64,000 bases of DNA from Oscillospiraceae bacterium (GTDB lineage: Bacteria > Bacillota > Clostridia > Oscillospirales > QAMX01). The notes under the pieces are model-generated. The model saw only the letters and a program-made list of their open reading frames with translations. It did not search any database and had not been told where the DNA came from. The stretch is taken from contig SVLQ01000003.1 of NCBI GenBank assembly GCA_015067825.1, positions 99,944 through 163,943 of the forward strand, in the 5' to 3' direction. Positions 17,709 through 26,370 of the stretch are shown in pieces (position 1 is the first letter of the stretch; each line of letters starts with the position of its first letter). Made by a program: the position numbers and the translations under genes.

Positions 17709-20075
17709 TTACTGCTTGACGGAAATGCCTTTTTCGGCGATCGCCGCGATGATCTGGTCAACAAACGGTGTGACTTCTGCGCGCGAGAGGGTCTTCTCGT
17801 CGGAAACGAAGGTGAAGCGGACGGTAACGCTGTTCTGCGCTTCTTCTTCGTAGATGCCGACCAGACCGACTTCAGCGAGGAATTCGCAGTCGAGCGACTT
17901 CCATGCGCTTTCCAGCGTGGCGTAGGGGACGTCTTTACCGACGGCAAAGGTGAGGTCGATGTCGATGCCCGGGAACTTGCTGGGGGCGTTGTAGGCGATT
18001 TCCTTGCCGTCCAGTTCGCTTAAGGTGTCGAGGTCGATCTCGGCGAAAACGATCGCGGCTTTTTTGTCGATCTTGTTCAGGTTCAGCGGATGCAGCGTGC
18101 TCATGAAACCGAGCTCGGCGCCGCCGAAGCTGACCGAGGCGGTGTTCTTCGGATGCTGCCATGCGTGGGTCACTTCGCCGGAAGCGAAGACAAAGATCTC
18201 GTGGCGGAGCGAACGGCTCAACGCAGCGAGCGTATCGCGCAGACGGAAGAAGAGCGCTTTTTCGCTCGTGGTGCGCGAGAAGAGGGCGATGCCAAGGCGC
18301 TTGCGCTCGTTGCAGGTGCCGTCGGCCTTCAGACCGTCGATAACTTTGGCGATCTCAAAGATGCCGAATTCCGGCGCGTAGAGCTTGTTGTCGTTGACGG
18401 AAGCGAGCAGCGTGGGGATCATCGAATTGCGCAGGCAAACCTGTTCGGGGTTGATCGAGTTGACGATACGCACGTTGTCTTCGATCGCAATGCCCATTTC
18501 CTTCCACTTTTTGGCGTCGCACCAGAGGTAGGAGTGGATCTCGTGCAGGCCGAAGCGCTCGACGAGCAGCGTTTTGATCTCGTCTTCGTCGCTGGCGGCA
18601 ACCGACGGGCGAACCGGCGAGAGCGCGCTTTCGGTCGTTTCGATCGTAAAGTTGTCGTAGCCGTAGATACGCGTGATCTCTTCGATGATGTCGGCGCGGA
18701 TCGTAACGTCCTTGGTGGCACGCCACGACGGAACGTCGACGCTGAAGTTGACACCGTCACAGCGGACTCCGAAGCCGAGCGCGGTCAGCGTGTTTTCGAT
18801 GCGGGAAACCGGCAGGTCAATGCCGGTGTAACGGTCGACGAACGCCTTGTCGAAGTCGATGGTGATCTTGTCGTAGTGGCGGACGTAGCAGTCGGTAACG
18901 GAGGAGATCACTTCTACGCCGCTGTCGATCTCGGTCGCGAGCTTGATGAAGCGGGCGGCGGCGACGATCGTCAGTTCGGGGTCGAGGACCTTTTCATAGC
19001 GCATGCTGGCATCGGTGCGGAGGCCGAGACGGCTGGAGGTCTTGCGGACGCTGACACCGTCGAAGTTGGCGGATTCGATCAGGCAGGAATCGGTATCGTC
19101 TTCGATTTCGGAATCCAGACCGCCCATGACACCGGCGATGGCGACCGGCGTATCACCGGTGCAGATCATCAGCGTGTTCTGGTCGATGGCGCGCATCGTG
19201 CCGTCGAGGGTCTGGAATTCAAACGGATCGGCGAAACGACGGACACAAACCGACGAAACGCGGCGCAGATCGAACGCGTGCATCGGTTGGCCGAGCTCGA
19301 GCATGATGTAGTTGGTGAGGTCGGTCAGCAGATTGATCGCGCGGACACCGCAGTAGAAGAGGCGGATGCGCATGTTGATCGGCGAGACCTTGGTTTTGAT
19401 GTTGGCGAGCTTGACGGAGGTGTAGCGGTAGAGGAGTTCGTCTTCCTTCGATTCGATCGCAACGGCCGGCAGATCCTTGTAGGCCGAGCAGTCGGCGACG
19501 TCGACCGGTTTGAGTGCACGGCCGGTCAGCGCAGCAAACTCACGGGCAATACCGTAGTGCCCCCAAAGGTCCGGACGGTTGGTGAGCGACTTGTTGTCGA
19601 CTTCAAAGATCGTGTCTTCGATCGCAAACAGCGTTTTGATATCGGTGCCGAGCGTCAGATCGTCCGGCAGCTCCATCAGACCGGAGTGATCGGCGCTGAT
19701 GCCGAGCTCCGCTTCCGAACAGCACATCCCCTGCGATTCGTAGCCGCCGACCATCGCCGTGCGGATCTCCATACCGCCGACCGAGCCGCCGGCGGTAGCG
19801 AACGCAACGGTCATGCCTTCGCGCACGTTCGGCGCACCGCAGACGCAATCGCGGATATCGCTGCCGGTGTCGATCTTCAGAAGATGCAGTTTTTTGGAGT
19901 TCGGATGGTTTTCGACCGAGACGATGCGGGCGACGATCACGCCGGAGAGGTCGCGGCCTTTGTAGATGATATCCTCGACTTCCGCCGTCGAGAGCGTAAA
20001 CTGATGGATCAACGCCTCACAGTCGAGGCCGGAAAGATCAACGTATTCCTTGATCCAGTTCATCGATACGAGCAT
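17709..20075 (-). CDS. pheT: Phenylalanyl-tRNA synthetase beta subunit
   Basis: Large subunit of the (alpha-beta)2 PheRS, responsible for tRNA binding and editing of misacylated Tyr-tRNA. At 788 residues it has the normal length. It begins with the typical MLVSMNWIKEYVDL, contains an EMAP/tRBD-like domain (residues about 40-150, HPNSKKLHLLKIDTG), the B3/B4 editing domain, B5 and the catalytic-like core, and ends in the anticodon-binding FDX-ACB domain (FPGIDIDLTFAV). It follows pheS by 21 bases. Confidence 0.96.
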   Translation of the reverse strand: MLVSMNWIKEYVDLSGLDCEALIHQFTLSTAEVEDIIYKGRDLSGVIVARIVSVENHPNSKKLHLLKIDTGSDIRDCVCGAPNVREGMTVAFATAGGSVGGMEIRTAMVGGYESQGMCCSEAELGISADHSGLMELPDDLTLGTDIKTLFAIEDTIFEVDNKSLTNRPDLWGHYGIAREFAALTGRALKPVDVADCSAYKDLPAVAIESKEDELLYRYTSVKLANIKTKVSPINMRIRLFYCGVRAINLLTDLTNYIMLELGQPMHAFDLRRVSSVCVRRFADPFEFQTLDGTMRAIDQNTLMICTGDTPVAIAGVMGGLDSEIEDDTDSCLIESANFDGVSVRKTSSRLGLRTDASMRYEKVLDPELTIVAAARFIKLATEIDSGVEVISSVTDCYVRHYDKITIDFDKAFVDRYTGIDLPVSRIENTLTALGFGVRCDGVNFSVDVPSWRATKDVTIRADIIEEITRIYGYDNFTIETTESALSPVRPSVAASDEDEIKTLLVERFGLHEIHSYLWCDAKKWKEMGIAIEDNVRIVNSINPEQVCLRNSMIPTLLASVNDNKLYAPEFGIFEIAKVIDGLKADGTCNERKRLGIALFSRTTSEKALFFRLRDTLAALSRSLRHEIFVFASGEVTHAWQHPKNTASVSFGGAELGFMSTLHPLNLNKIDKKAAIVFAEIDLDTLSELDGKEIAYNAPSKFPGIDIDLTFAVGKDVPYATLESAWKSLDCEFLAEVGLVGIYEEEAQNSVTVRFTFVSDEKTLSRAEVTPFVDQIIAAIAEKGISVKQ

Positions 20076-20096
20076 TGTTATTTTCCGCCTTTCTCT

Positions 20097-21122
20097 TTAC
20101 TTGTGGAACTGTGTCAGCGTTTTCAGGCTGCCGCTGTTTAAATCACGAATGTCTTTGATGCCGTACTTCATCATGGCCAGACGCGTCAGACCCAGACCGA
20201 AAGCAAAGCCGGTGTACTTGTCGGTGTCGATGCCGCCGGCGGTGAGGACGTTCGGATGGATCATGCCGCAGGGACAGAGTTCCAGCCAGCCGGAGTTCTT
20301 GCACGAGGGGCAGCCGTCGCCGCCGCAGATCAGGCAGCTGATATCGAGTTCGAAGCCGGGTTCAACGAAGGGGAAGAAGCCGGGGCGCAGACGGACTTTG
20401 ATATCCTTGCGGAAGACCTCGGAGAGCATCGTCTTCATGAAGTAGATGAGGTTGGAGATCGAGATGTTTTCGTCGATCATAATACCTTCCATCTGGAAGA
20501 AGGTGTTTTCGTGGCAGGCGTCGATCGATTCGTTTCTGAAGCAGCGGCCCGGGAAGATCGCACGCACCGGCGCACCGTACTTGCGCATGATCGCGTTCTG
20601 CGCGGCGGAGGTGTGGGTCTTCAGAAGCTGGCCGTTGTCGAGGTAGAAGGTATCCTGCATGTCGCGCGCGGGGTGATTCTTGGGGATGTTGAGCGCTTCA
20701 AAGCAGTGGTAGTCGTCGGTGACTTCAAAGTAATCTTCCACGATGAAGCCCATCGAGGCGAAGATCTGCACGAGCTCTTTTCGGACCATCGTGATCGGAT
20801 GATAGGAGCCGGTGGAGAGATCGGCCGGCAGCGTGATATCGTACGATTCCGCGCTGTTGACCATGCGTTCCAGCTCTTTGGCCTTCAGATCCTGCACCGT
20901 TGCGGCGATGCGTTCTTCGCATTCGCGCTTGAGGAGGTTGATCTCCTGGCCAAGCACACGTTTTTCCTCGCCGGAAACATTTTTCAGATCCTTCAGCAGC
21001 TCGGTGACCGAGCCTTTTTTGCCCAAAAAGGCGATGCGAACCTGTTCAAGCGCATCGAGGTCGGAAAGTGCCGCCAGACGCGCTTCAAACTCTGCTCTGA
21101 TTTCCGTCAGCTTTGTTGTCAT
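20097..21122 (-). CDS. pheS: Phenylalanyl-tRNA synthetase alpha subunit
   Basis: Catalytic subunit that activates phenylalanine and charges tRNA-Phe. A coiled-coil N-terminus (about residues 1-90) precedes the class II core with HPARDMQDTFY, GRCFRNESIDACHENTF and motif 3 FAFGLGLTRLAMMKYGI. The cysteine cluster CLICGGDGCPSC before GMIHPNVL is the Firmicute-type insertion. AGGAGACG precedes the ATG. It is 35 bases after the acetyltransferase gene, so pheST appears to be transcribed from that gene's promoter; no T-box is visible. Confidence 0.97.
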   Translation of the reverse strand: MTTKLTEIRAEFEARLAALSDLDALEQVRIAFLGKKGSVTELLKDLKNVSGEEKRVLGQEINLLKRECEERIAATVQDLKAKELERMVNSAESYDITLPADLSTGSYHPITMVRKELVQIFASMGFIVEDYFEVTDDYHCFEALNIPKNHPARDMQDTFYLDNGQLLKTHTSAAQNAIMRKYGAPVRAIFPGRCFRNESIDACHENTFFQMEGIMIDENISISNLIYFMKTMLSEVFRKDIKVRLRPGFFPFVEPGFELDISCLICGGDGCPSCKNSGWLELCPCGMIHPNVLTAGGIDTDKYTGFAFGLGLTRLAMMKYGIKDIRDLNSGSLKTLTQFHK

Positions 21123-21157
21123 GTTAACGTCTCCTATGTAAAAAATCTGTTTGGTTC

Positions 21158-22333
21158 TTAAAATCCGATGGTCGTGAAGATGGGACGGCGCACAAAGATC
21201 GAACGCAGGAGCTCCTCGTTTGCGCAGATCTGTACGTCCGGACGATATTTCGCTTCGTCAAGGCTCAGATAGCCGATCCAAAGCTGGCTGAGCGAGCGGA
21301 TATCGACGATGAGATCGGGCGCTTCGTCGGTTCGGGTCACGGTGTCGCCGGTCACGCAGTAGGTTGCGGCATTCTGCGGCAGGAAGTCGTCGGAGACCGC
21401 TATGGTGAAGCGGCAGTCAGCGGGGCGGGGGAGCAGCTTGAGGGCGGCTTCGACGTTGGTGATGCGCATCATCATCGTCGCCTCTGCTTCGTGCTTGACC
21501 TCGTACTGTTCCGAAACCATCGACATCAGCGGTACGTCTTCGGGCAGGCGGATGTTGATCTTTCGATGTTCTGCCGTCAGCTTACCCAAGAGCGAGAGGA
21601 TCGCGCGGAGGCCTTCGGGCGAGGCAAACGCGTAGTCACGGATCTCAAATGCCGCGTTCGGACCGTTGTCGTCTTCGGTTCCGCAGTAAGAGAGGTATGC
21701 CATTTCATCGCCCGTGGTCAGCAGATAGTGCGAAGTCAGCTCCGAGTAGGTGTCGCCTCTGTTTTCCTCACGCGTGTGTGCATCCGTGCGATAGATGCAG
21801 GCGTTGTAGCGTTTGCCGAAGTCGTTGTGCAGCTTGGTCAGGAGCGGGATTTCTTCTCCGTATTCCAAACGGCGGATCTTCCAGTCGGAGCGGATCTTAC
21901 TCAACTGTTCGGGCGGGAGAATGTAGCGGTGGAGATCGAAAAAGATCTCGTAACCGAATTTGCGGTAGAAGCTGTGGTTAAAGGGGTAGAGCGTCGAGAA
22001 AACCTCGCCGTTTTTGTAGGCGTCGTTCAAAATGGCGTCCAGAAGATGTCGGATCGCACCCTGATTGCGGTATTCCGGAAGCGTGCAGACGTCGCCGATA
22101 CCGCCGCTTTTGACCGGCTGGCCGGCGTAGTAGGACATAAATTCGTAGTTTTTGGTACAGGCGCCTATTTTTCCGTCGTCGTCAAAATAGCCCCAAAAGC
22201 CTTTTTCACCGGCGGACTCACATTGATCAATTCCCTTACGGCGGGATTCAATATCTTTAGAACAGACAAACGCGACCGACATAATGCGGTCTCTGTCGAT
22301 CATATCATGTTTCACGAAAGGTCTGACGGTCAT
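21158..22333 (-). CDS. Eis-like GNAT family N-acetyltransferase
   Basis: A 391-residue acetyltransferase with the three-part Eis architecture: a GNAT domain carrying the acetyl-CoA loop DVCTLPEYRNQGAIRHLL (about residues 82-99), a second GNAT-like domain and a C-terminal SCP2-like domain (PRPADCRFTIAVSD). Mycobacterial Eis acetylates aminoglycosides at several positions; Firmicute homologs are widespread with unknown substrates. It has its own promoter and TTAGGAGG site and runs into pheS with a 35-base gap, so it shares that transcript. Confidence 0.87.
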   Translation of the reverse strand: MTVRPFVKHDMIDRDRIMSVAFVCSKDIESRRKGIDQCESAGEKGFWGYFDDDGKIGACTKNYEFMSYYAGQPVKSGGIGDVCTLPEYRNQGAIRHLLDAILNDAYKNGEVFSTLYPFNHSFYRKFGYEIFFDLHRYILPPEQLSKIRSDWKIRRLEYGEEIPLLTKLHNDFGKRYNACIYRTDAHTREENRGDTYSELTSHYLLTTGDEMAYLSYCGTEDDNGPNAAFEIRDYAFASPEGLRAILSLLGKLTAEHRKINIRLPEDVPLMSMVSEQYEVKHEAEATMMMRITNVEAALKLLPRPADCRFTIAVSDDFLPQNAATYCVTGDTVTRTDEAPDLIVDIRSLSQLWIGYLSLDEAKYRPDVQICANEELLRSIFVRRPIFTTIGF

Positions 22334-22362
22334 CGATTAGCCTCCTAATAAGCATACACTTT

Positions 22363-22391
22363 ATTATACCATAAATCGCGCCGCAGTACAA
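22363..22391 (-). promoter_or_regulatory. Promoter for the Eis-like gene and pheST, overlapping a terminator
   Basis: Minus strand: TTGTAC (22386-22391), 17-base spacer, TATAAT (22363-22368) with TGG before it. The -35 lies in the loop of the hairpin at 22373-22409 that closes the glycerate kinase gene. Confidence 0.75.
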
Positions 22392-22409
22392 GTTTTGCGG
22401 CGCGATTTC
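22373..22409 (-). terminator. Hairpin after glycerate kinase gene
   Basis: AAATCGCGCCGCA and its complement around a loop of about ten bases, 28 bases past the stop at 22437. On the minus strand the stem is followed by ATTTATGG, a weak T tract. Confidence 0.65.
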
Positions 22410-22436
22410 TCTCATTTCTTCAAAAAAATATCCTGC

Positions 22437-23561
22437 TTACCGCGTGAGCTTCAGCCCGGTGGCGATCAGTCTTGCCGCCGCAACCGCCTCGGCAAAGAGC
22501 GTTTGCTCAGCCCTTTCGGCGACCTCGGAAAACTCGGCGGCAACGCGGTTAGTCCCGCAGACAGCGGCCGCACCCTTTTCGTAAAGCGCATCGCCGACAT
22601 CCTTGACGAGGCCGCTCAAAATAACGACCGGAACCGAACCTGCTGCGTTCAACACACCCATGATCGCTTTGCCCATCATGGTCTGCTGATCCGTGCAGCC
22701 CTCACCGGTGAGGATCAGATCGGCTTCTTTTGCCCGTTCTTCAAAACGCAGCAGCTCCAATACGGTACGGATACCCGAGGCGAGCGTACCGCCCAAAAAC
22801 GCCGCAATACCGCCGCCGAGCCCGCCTGCCGCACCGGCCCCGGCAAAGGCCTGCAAATCAAACCCTGTTTTTTCCAAAATCAGCCCGGCAAGCGTGCACA
22901 TTCCGAGATCGAGCAATTCGACTGTTGCTTCGTCGGCACCTTTCTGCGGGGCAAATACGCGGGCGGCACCACACGGGCCGTAGAAGGGATTATCGACATC
23001 GCAGAGCCCGCGGATCGCAATTCCGTCCAGCAGCCGTGCGGCATCGGTCACGTCGTAGTCGGCGATCTCGCCGAGTGTGTTTCCGCAGGGGATGAAGGAT
23101 TGGCCGCTGCGGTCGAAAAACCGCACGCCAAGTGCTGCGGCCAGACCGCAGCCGCCGTCGTTGGAGCCTGTACCGCCCAACGCGATCGCAACCGAACGGC
23201 AGCCCTTGCCGATCGCATCTTTTACCGCCGCACCGAGCCCGAAGCTGGAGGCCACGGCCGGTTCGCGGCGCGAAGCCGTCATCGGCACGACCGAAGCGGA
23301 ATCGATCACGGCAGAGTTGCCGTCGATAATCGCGTACCGCACCGTCACGGCGTTGCCGTAGCCGTCGATAGTCGCGCAGAATTCTTCACGCGCTCCGGCA
23401 GCGATCAGCGCGTCGGCCGTACCTTCGCCGCCGTCGCCGAGCGGCAGGATCGTCACGCGCTCGATCGGCAGCTCGCGGCAAAACGCCCGTGCCATGATCG
23501 TGGCTGCCTGCGGTGCGGACAGCGTGCCCTTAAACGAATCGGGTGCAATCAGGAGCTTCAT
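22437..23561 (-). CDS. Glycerate kinase (type I, GlxK/GarK family)
   Basis: Phosphorylates D-glycerate to 2- or 3-phosphoglycerate, linking serine, glyoxylate or sugar-acid breakdown to glycolysis. The 374-residue protein opens with the hallmark MKLLIAPDSFKGTLSA and has the conserved segments PLGDGGEGTADAL, GLGGTGSNDGGCGLAAALG (here ALGGTGSNDGG) and VILTGEGCTDQQT. The start at 23561 follows AAGGAT; the frame is open to 23675 but lacks another good site. It is transcribed alone. The serC-serA pair a few kilobases away uses the product's relative 3-phosphoglycerate. Confidence 0.94.
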   Translation of the reverse strand: MKLLIAPDSFKGTLSAPQAATIMARAFCRELPIERVTILPLGDGGEGTADALIAAGAREEFCATIDGYGNAVTVRYAIIDGNSAVIDSASVVPMTASRREPAVASSFGLGAAVKDAIGKGCRSVAIALGGTGSNDGGCGLAAALGVRFFDRSGQSFIPCGNTLGEIADYDVTDAARLLDGIAIRGLCDVDNPFYGPCGAARVFAPQKGADEATVELLDLGMCTLAGLILEKTGFDLQAFAGAGAAGGLGGGIAAFLGGTLASGIRTVLELLRFEERAKEADLILTGEGCTDQQTMMGKAIMGVLNAAGSVPVVILSGLVKDVGDALYEKGAAAVCGTNRVAAEFSEVAERAEQTLFAEAVAAARLIATGLKLTR

Positions 23562-23583
23562 ATCGTAAAATCCTTTCAGAGTG

Positions 23584-23612
23584 TTGAATTCAAGCGGAAA
23601 ATGTGGTATGAT
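23584..23612 (+). promoter_or_regulatory. Sigma-A promoter for gene 23641
   Basis: TTGAAT (23584-23589), 17-base spacer, TATGAT (23607-23612) with TGG immediately upstream. Only 28 bases separate it from the start codon. Confidence 0.8.
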
Positions 23613-23640
23613 AACAAAAAGCGCACAGGGGGGAGAATGG

Positions 23641-24312
23641 GTGACGGAAAAACGCCTGCAATGGATTTTGCGCATCGCCCTGCTTGTCTTGCTCTGCGCG
23701 ACCCTGGGCGTGCGGCTCGTCCGCTGTGCGATACTCGACCGTTCGGCTGTGCTGGACGGAACGCTCCGCTGGCAGGGGAGAACCTACCGCGCGAGCGCGG
23801 GCCATTATTGTGAGGATACGCAGCTTGCCGTAGCGACTGACGCAAACGGCGCAAAATGGGCCGTGAACTCGGTGGAAGGCGATCCGGACGGCGAGCAGTT
23901 TGTCGTCGTGCGCTCCTTCCTCGACCAGTATCTCTACCAAAACGAAGCCTATTCCGTGCCTGCAAACGGAACGGTCACCGCTGTATATATCGACTACGAA
24001 CGCACGGACGACGCAGTACTTCTGCAAACGCTGCAGCAGGTGATGACCGCCGAACGCGCTGCCGATCCGATCGTTTGCATATTGCAGGACGTCCGGAGCC
24101 GTTCGGTCAGCTTTTGCTACGAAGACTGTGCGGTTGCCCCGAAAACAAGCGGTTGGATCGTTTGGGTCGACGGTACTCTGGCGGTGGCACAGTTTGACCG
24201 CGACAGTAAAGTTCTGGACGAACCGAGCGGAAAAAGAGAGCTCATCTGTTCCCCAATCCCCGAAGACCTTGCGGTTTTTCTTGCCGAAAGCGGATACTTT
24301 ATCGAGAAGTAA
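23641..24312 (+). CDS. Hypothetical membrane-anchored protein, 223 residues
   Basis: I do not recognise the family. A GTG start at 23641 is favoured because GGGGGGAGA lies just upstream; earlier methionine codons overlap the promoter. A single N-terminal membrane helix (about residues 8-30) anchors an otherwise soluble, probably extracytoplasmic domain of about 190 residues with paired cysteines at HYCEDT, IVCILQ, FCYEDC and ELICSP. No lipobox. Downstream lie four successive hairpins before the next gene. Confidence 0.75.
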   Translation: MTEKRLQWILRIALLVLLCATLGVRLVRCAILDRSAVLDGTLRWQGRTYRASAGHYCEDTQLAVATDANGAKWAVNSVEGDPDGEQFVVVRSFLDQYLYQNEAYSVPANGTVTAVYIDYERTDDAVLLQTLQQVMTAERAADPIVCILQDVRSRSVSFCYEDCAVAPKTSGWIVWVDGTLAVAQFDRDSKVLDEPSGKRELICSPIPEDLAVFLAESGYFIEK

Positions 24313-24329
24313 GAGACAAATTCAAATCC

Positions 24330-24489
24330 GTTTTATCGGTAGCTTTGCTGCCGATAAAACACCGCCAAGACGATCGTAAGATCGTCCACGCGCTGAGGGG
24401 AGCAGATAAAATCGAAGATTTTGTCTGCGGAGATAGGCGCGTGAGAACCTGCCGCAGCGCCCCGAACTGGAAACGCAGTTTCCAGTTCG
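24330..24489 (+). repeat. Array of four successive perfect hairpins
   Basis: In the 199-base gap between two plus-strand genes are four hairpins: 24330-24360 (14-bp stem GTTTTATCGGTAGC with one G.T pair, loop TTT), 24369-24386 (7-bp stem GACGATC, loop GTAA), 24402-24428 (12-bp stem GCAGATAAAATC with one G.T pair, loop GAA), and 24463-24489 (12-bp stem CGAACTGGAAAC, loop GCA). None is followed by a T-run. The last ends seven bases before the ribosome site of the next gene. They could form a structured leader, an attenuator or be repeat-derived. Confidence 0.7.
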
Positions 24490-24511
24490 AATACTAAAAG
24501 GAGTTATGAAC

Positions 24512-25633
24512 ATGACAGAATACGGAGTCGGCATTATCGGTATGGGATTTATGGGAAAGACCCATACCTTTGCCCACAAAACGATGCCCTTTTACTACCC
24601 GAATCTCCCGTACAAAACGACGCTGATCGGCGCCTGCAACCGCTCTATGCCGGCTGCGGAATACGCGCGCGACAGCTTGGGCTTTCAGTACGCGACGCAG
24701 AGTGAAGACGAGATCTTTGCCGATGAGCGCATCCAACTCGTCCATATCTGCACGCCCAACGAATACCACTATGAGCAGGTGAAAAAGGCGCTGGCAGCGG
24801 GAAAACACGTCTACTGCGACAAACCGCTGACCGTTTCGACCGACGAAGCGGAGGAACTCGCCGAACTTGCCGCCAAAAGTGGCAAGACCGCGCAGGTCGC
24901 CTTCCAAAACCGCTTCTTCCCAGCAACGCTGCGCGCCCGGCAACTGATCGAAGAGGGGCGCATCGGTGAGATCCTGTGCTTCCGCGGGGAATATCTCCAC
25001 TCCGGCGCGATCGACCCGAACCGCCCGATGGGCTGGAAGCAGGGGAGTTCGGGCGGCGTGCTTTTGGATCTCGGCTCGCATATCCTCGACCTCGTGGGTA
25101 CGCTGGTCGGCCGCTATGATTCCGTCTTCTGTACGCGCCGCGTGCTTTATCCCGAACGCCCCGGCAAGGATGGAAAGATGCACGCGATCACCAAAGAAGA
25201 CCACGTGACGATGCTTCTGACGCTTGCCAACGGTGCGACCGGCACGATCGAAGCCTCGAAGATCGCCACCGGCGTTGACGACGAGCTGCGCTTCGAGATC
25301 CACGGCACCAAAGGCGCACTCAAGTTCCACGTCATGCAGCCGAATACCCTTTGGTTCTACGACAATACCAAACCCGAAGGCGTCTACGGCGGCGAACGCG
25401 GCTTCACGGCGATCGAATGTACCGCGCGCTATGCGCCGCCGGGCAACGTCTTCCCGTCGCAGAAAAACGGCATCGGCTGGATCCGCTCGCATTGCCATAG
25501 TCTCTATACCTTCGTCGATAACGTTCATAACGGCAGACCGGGTGCCCCGTCGTTTGCCGACGGCGCGTATATCCAGCGCGTGATGGCTTCTGCCGCCGAA
25601 AGCGCGGATACGGGTAAGGTCGTAAAGATCTGA
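24512..25633 (+). CDS. Gfo/Idh/MocA family oxidoreductase
   Basis: A 373-residue NAD(P)-dependent oxidoreductase. The Rossmann motif is VGIIGMGFMGKTH at the N-terminus, the catalytic lysine lies in CDKPLT, and the substrate domain has LLDLGSHILDLVG with the conserved histidine. Start: an ATG six bases upstream is too close to AAAAGGAG; the ATG at 24512 has eight-base spacing. The closest neighbour is a convergent DUF1080 gene. In several bacteria such pairs carry out 3-oxidation of glycosides followed by cleavage of the 3-keto product; assigning that here is inference. Confidence 0.9.
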   Translation: MTEYGVGIIGMGFMGKTHTFAHKTMPFYYPNLPYKTTLIGACNRSMPAAEYARDSLGFQYATQSEDEIFADERIQLVHICTPNEYHYEQVKKALAAGKHVYCDKPLTVSTDEAEELAELAAKSGKTAQVAFQNRFFPATLRARQLIEEGRIGEILCFRGEYLHSGAIDPNRPMGWKQGSSGGVLLDLGSHILDLVGTLVGRYDSVFCTRRVLYPERPGKDGKMHAITKEDHVTMLLTLANGATGTIEASKIATGVDDELRFEIHGTKGALKFHVMQPNTLWFYDNTKPEGVYGGERGFTAIECTARYAPPGNVFPSQKNGIGWIRSHCHSLYTFVDNVHNGRPGAPSFADGAYIQRVMASAAESADTGKVVKI

Positions 25634-25640
25634 TGCTTCA

Positions 25641-25676
25641 AAATCAGCCTGAGCGAAATGCTCAGGCTGATTTTTT
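25641..25676. terminator. Bidirectional terminator between convergent genes
   Basis: AAATCAGCCTGAGC / GAAAT / GCTCAGGCTGATTT followed by TTTT on the plus strand; A-rich on the other side. Serves the oxidoreductase (plus) and the DUF1080 gene (minus). Confidence 0.92.
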
Positions 25677-25678
25677 GT

Positions 25679-26299
25679 TTAGTATTTATCGGCACCTTTC
25701 GGCGGCAGTTTGCAGATCCAGACGTTGCGGAAGCTGACGGCGTTGCCGTGGTCCTGCAGCAGCAGCGGACCTTCGGCGACCATTTCTTCGGTCAGCGGCG
25801 CACCCGTCATGCGTTCCATCACGAGATTGTTGTGGACGGGGAGACCGTTGTGCATCACGGTGATGCGCGGGAATTCCGTGAGCTTGCCGTCGGCATCAAA
25901 GCGGGGAGCGCGGAAAATAATGTCGTAGGTCTGCCATTCCATCGCTTTTTTGCAGTTATTGAAGAGCGCTGCATGGCGGTCGTAGAGCGAAGAGCAGTCG
26001 CCGTAGCCGGGGACATCGCGCTCGTACGAGTCGAGAACCTGCACTTCGTAACGGCCGTGTACAAAAACGCCGCTGTTGCCCTTGTCCTGGCCTTCCTTGT
26101 CGGGCATATCGGGCACACGGAACTCCACGTGGATCATCGCATCGCCGAACGTTTCCTTGGAAACAATGTCGCCTTCGCGGTCCACGACCGTGTAAACGCC
26201 GTCCTCCACGATCCAGTTGCCCGCGGGCGAACCGTCGCGTTTGGTCCAGTTGGAGAGGTCTTTCCCATTGAACAGATCAATTCTTTCCGGAGCTGCCAT
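25679..26299 (-). CDS. DUF1080 protein (3-keto-disaccharide hydrolase family)
   Basis: A 206-residue concanavalin-A-like jelly-roll domain typical of DUF1080. Recognisable segments are RIDLFNGKDLSNWTK at the N-terminus, NSGVFVHGRYEVQVLDS in the centre, EWQTYDIIFRAPRFDADG and the C-terminal GPLLLQDHGNAVSFRNVWI. The family includes hydrolases or lyases acting on 3-keto-glycosides. No signal peptide is present, whereas many Bacteroidetes and Planctomycetes members are secreted, so this one is probably cytoplasmic. It is preceded by serA on the same strand, but a hairpin separates them. Confidence 0.9.
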   Translation of the reverse strand: MAAPERIDLFNGKDLSNWTKRDGSPAGNWIVEDGVYTVVDREGDIVSKETFGDAMIHVEFRVPDMPDKEGQDKGNSGVFVHGRYEVQVLDSYERDVPGYGDCSSLYDRHAALFNNCKKAMEWQTYDIIFRAPRFDADGKLTEFPRITVMHNGLPVHNNLVMERMTGAPLTEEMVAEGPLLLQDHGNAVSFRNVWICKLPPKGADKY

Positions 26300-26330
26300 A
26301 TTAAAATCCTCTTTTCTTGTTGTTGTAAGG

Positions 26331-26358
26331 AAGCACCGATCCGCAAGGATCGGTGCTT
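26331..26358 (-). terminator. Hairpin after serA
   Basis: AAGCACCGATCC / GCAA / GGATCGGTGCTT, 12 bases past the serA stop. No real T-run on the minus strand (CCTTAC), so some read-through to the DUF1080 gene is possible. Confidence 0.65.
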
Positions 26359-26370
26359 CGGCTTGTTATG

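Noticed and set aside
18090..20141. 683-codon open frame on the plus strand opposite pheT
   Set aside because: Complement of a well-supported pheT; composition dominated by Val/Asp/Arg/Gly typical of antisense frames.
21123..21157. T-box riboswitch upstream of pheS
   Set aside because: The gap to the previous gene is only 35 bases, too short for a T-box.
24330..24489. CRISPR array or tandem repeat
   Set aside because: The four units are inverted repeats of different sequence, not direct repeats with spacers.
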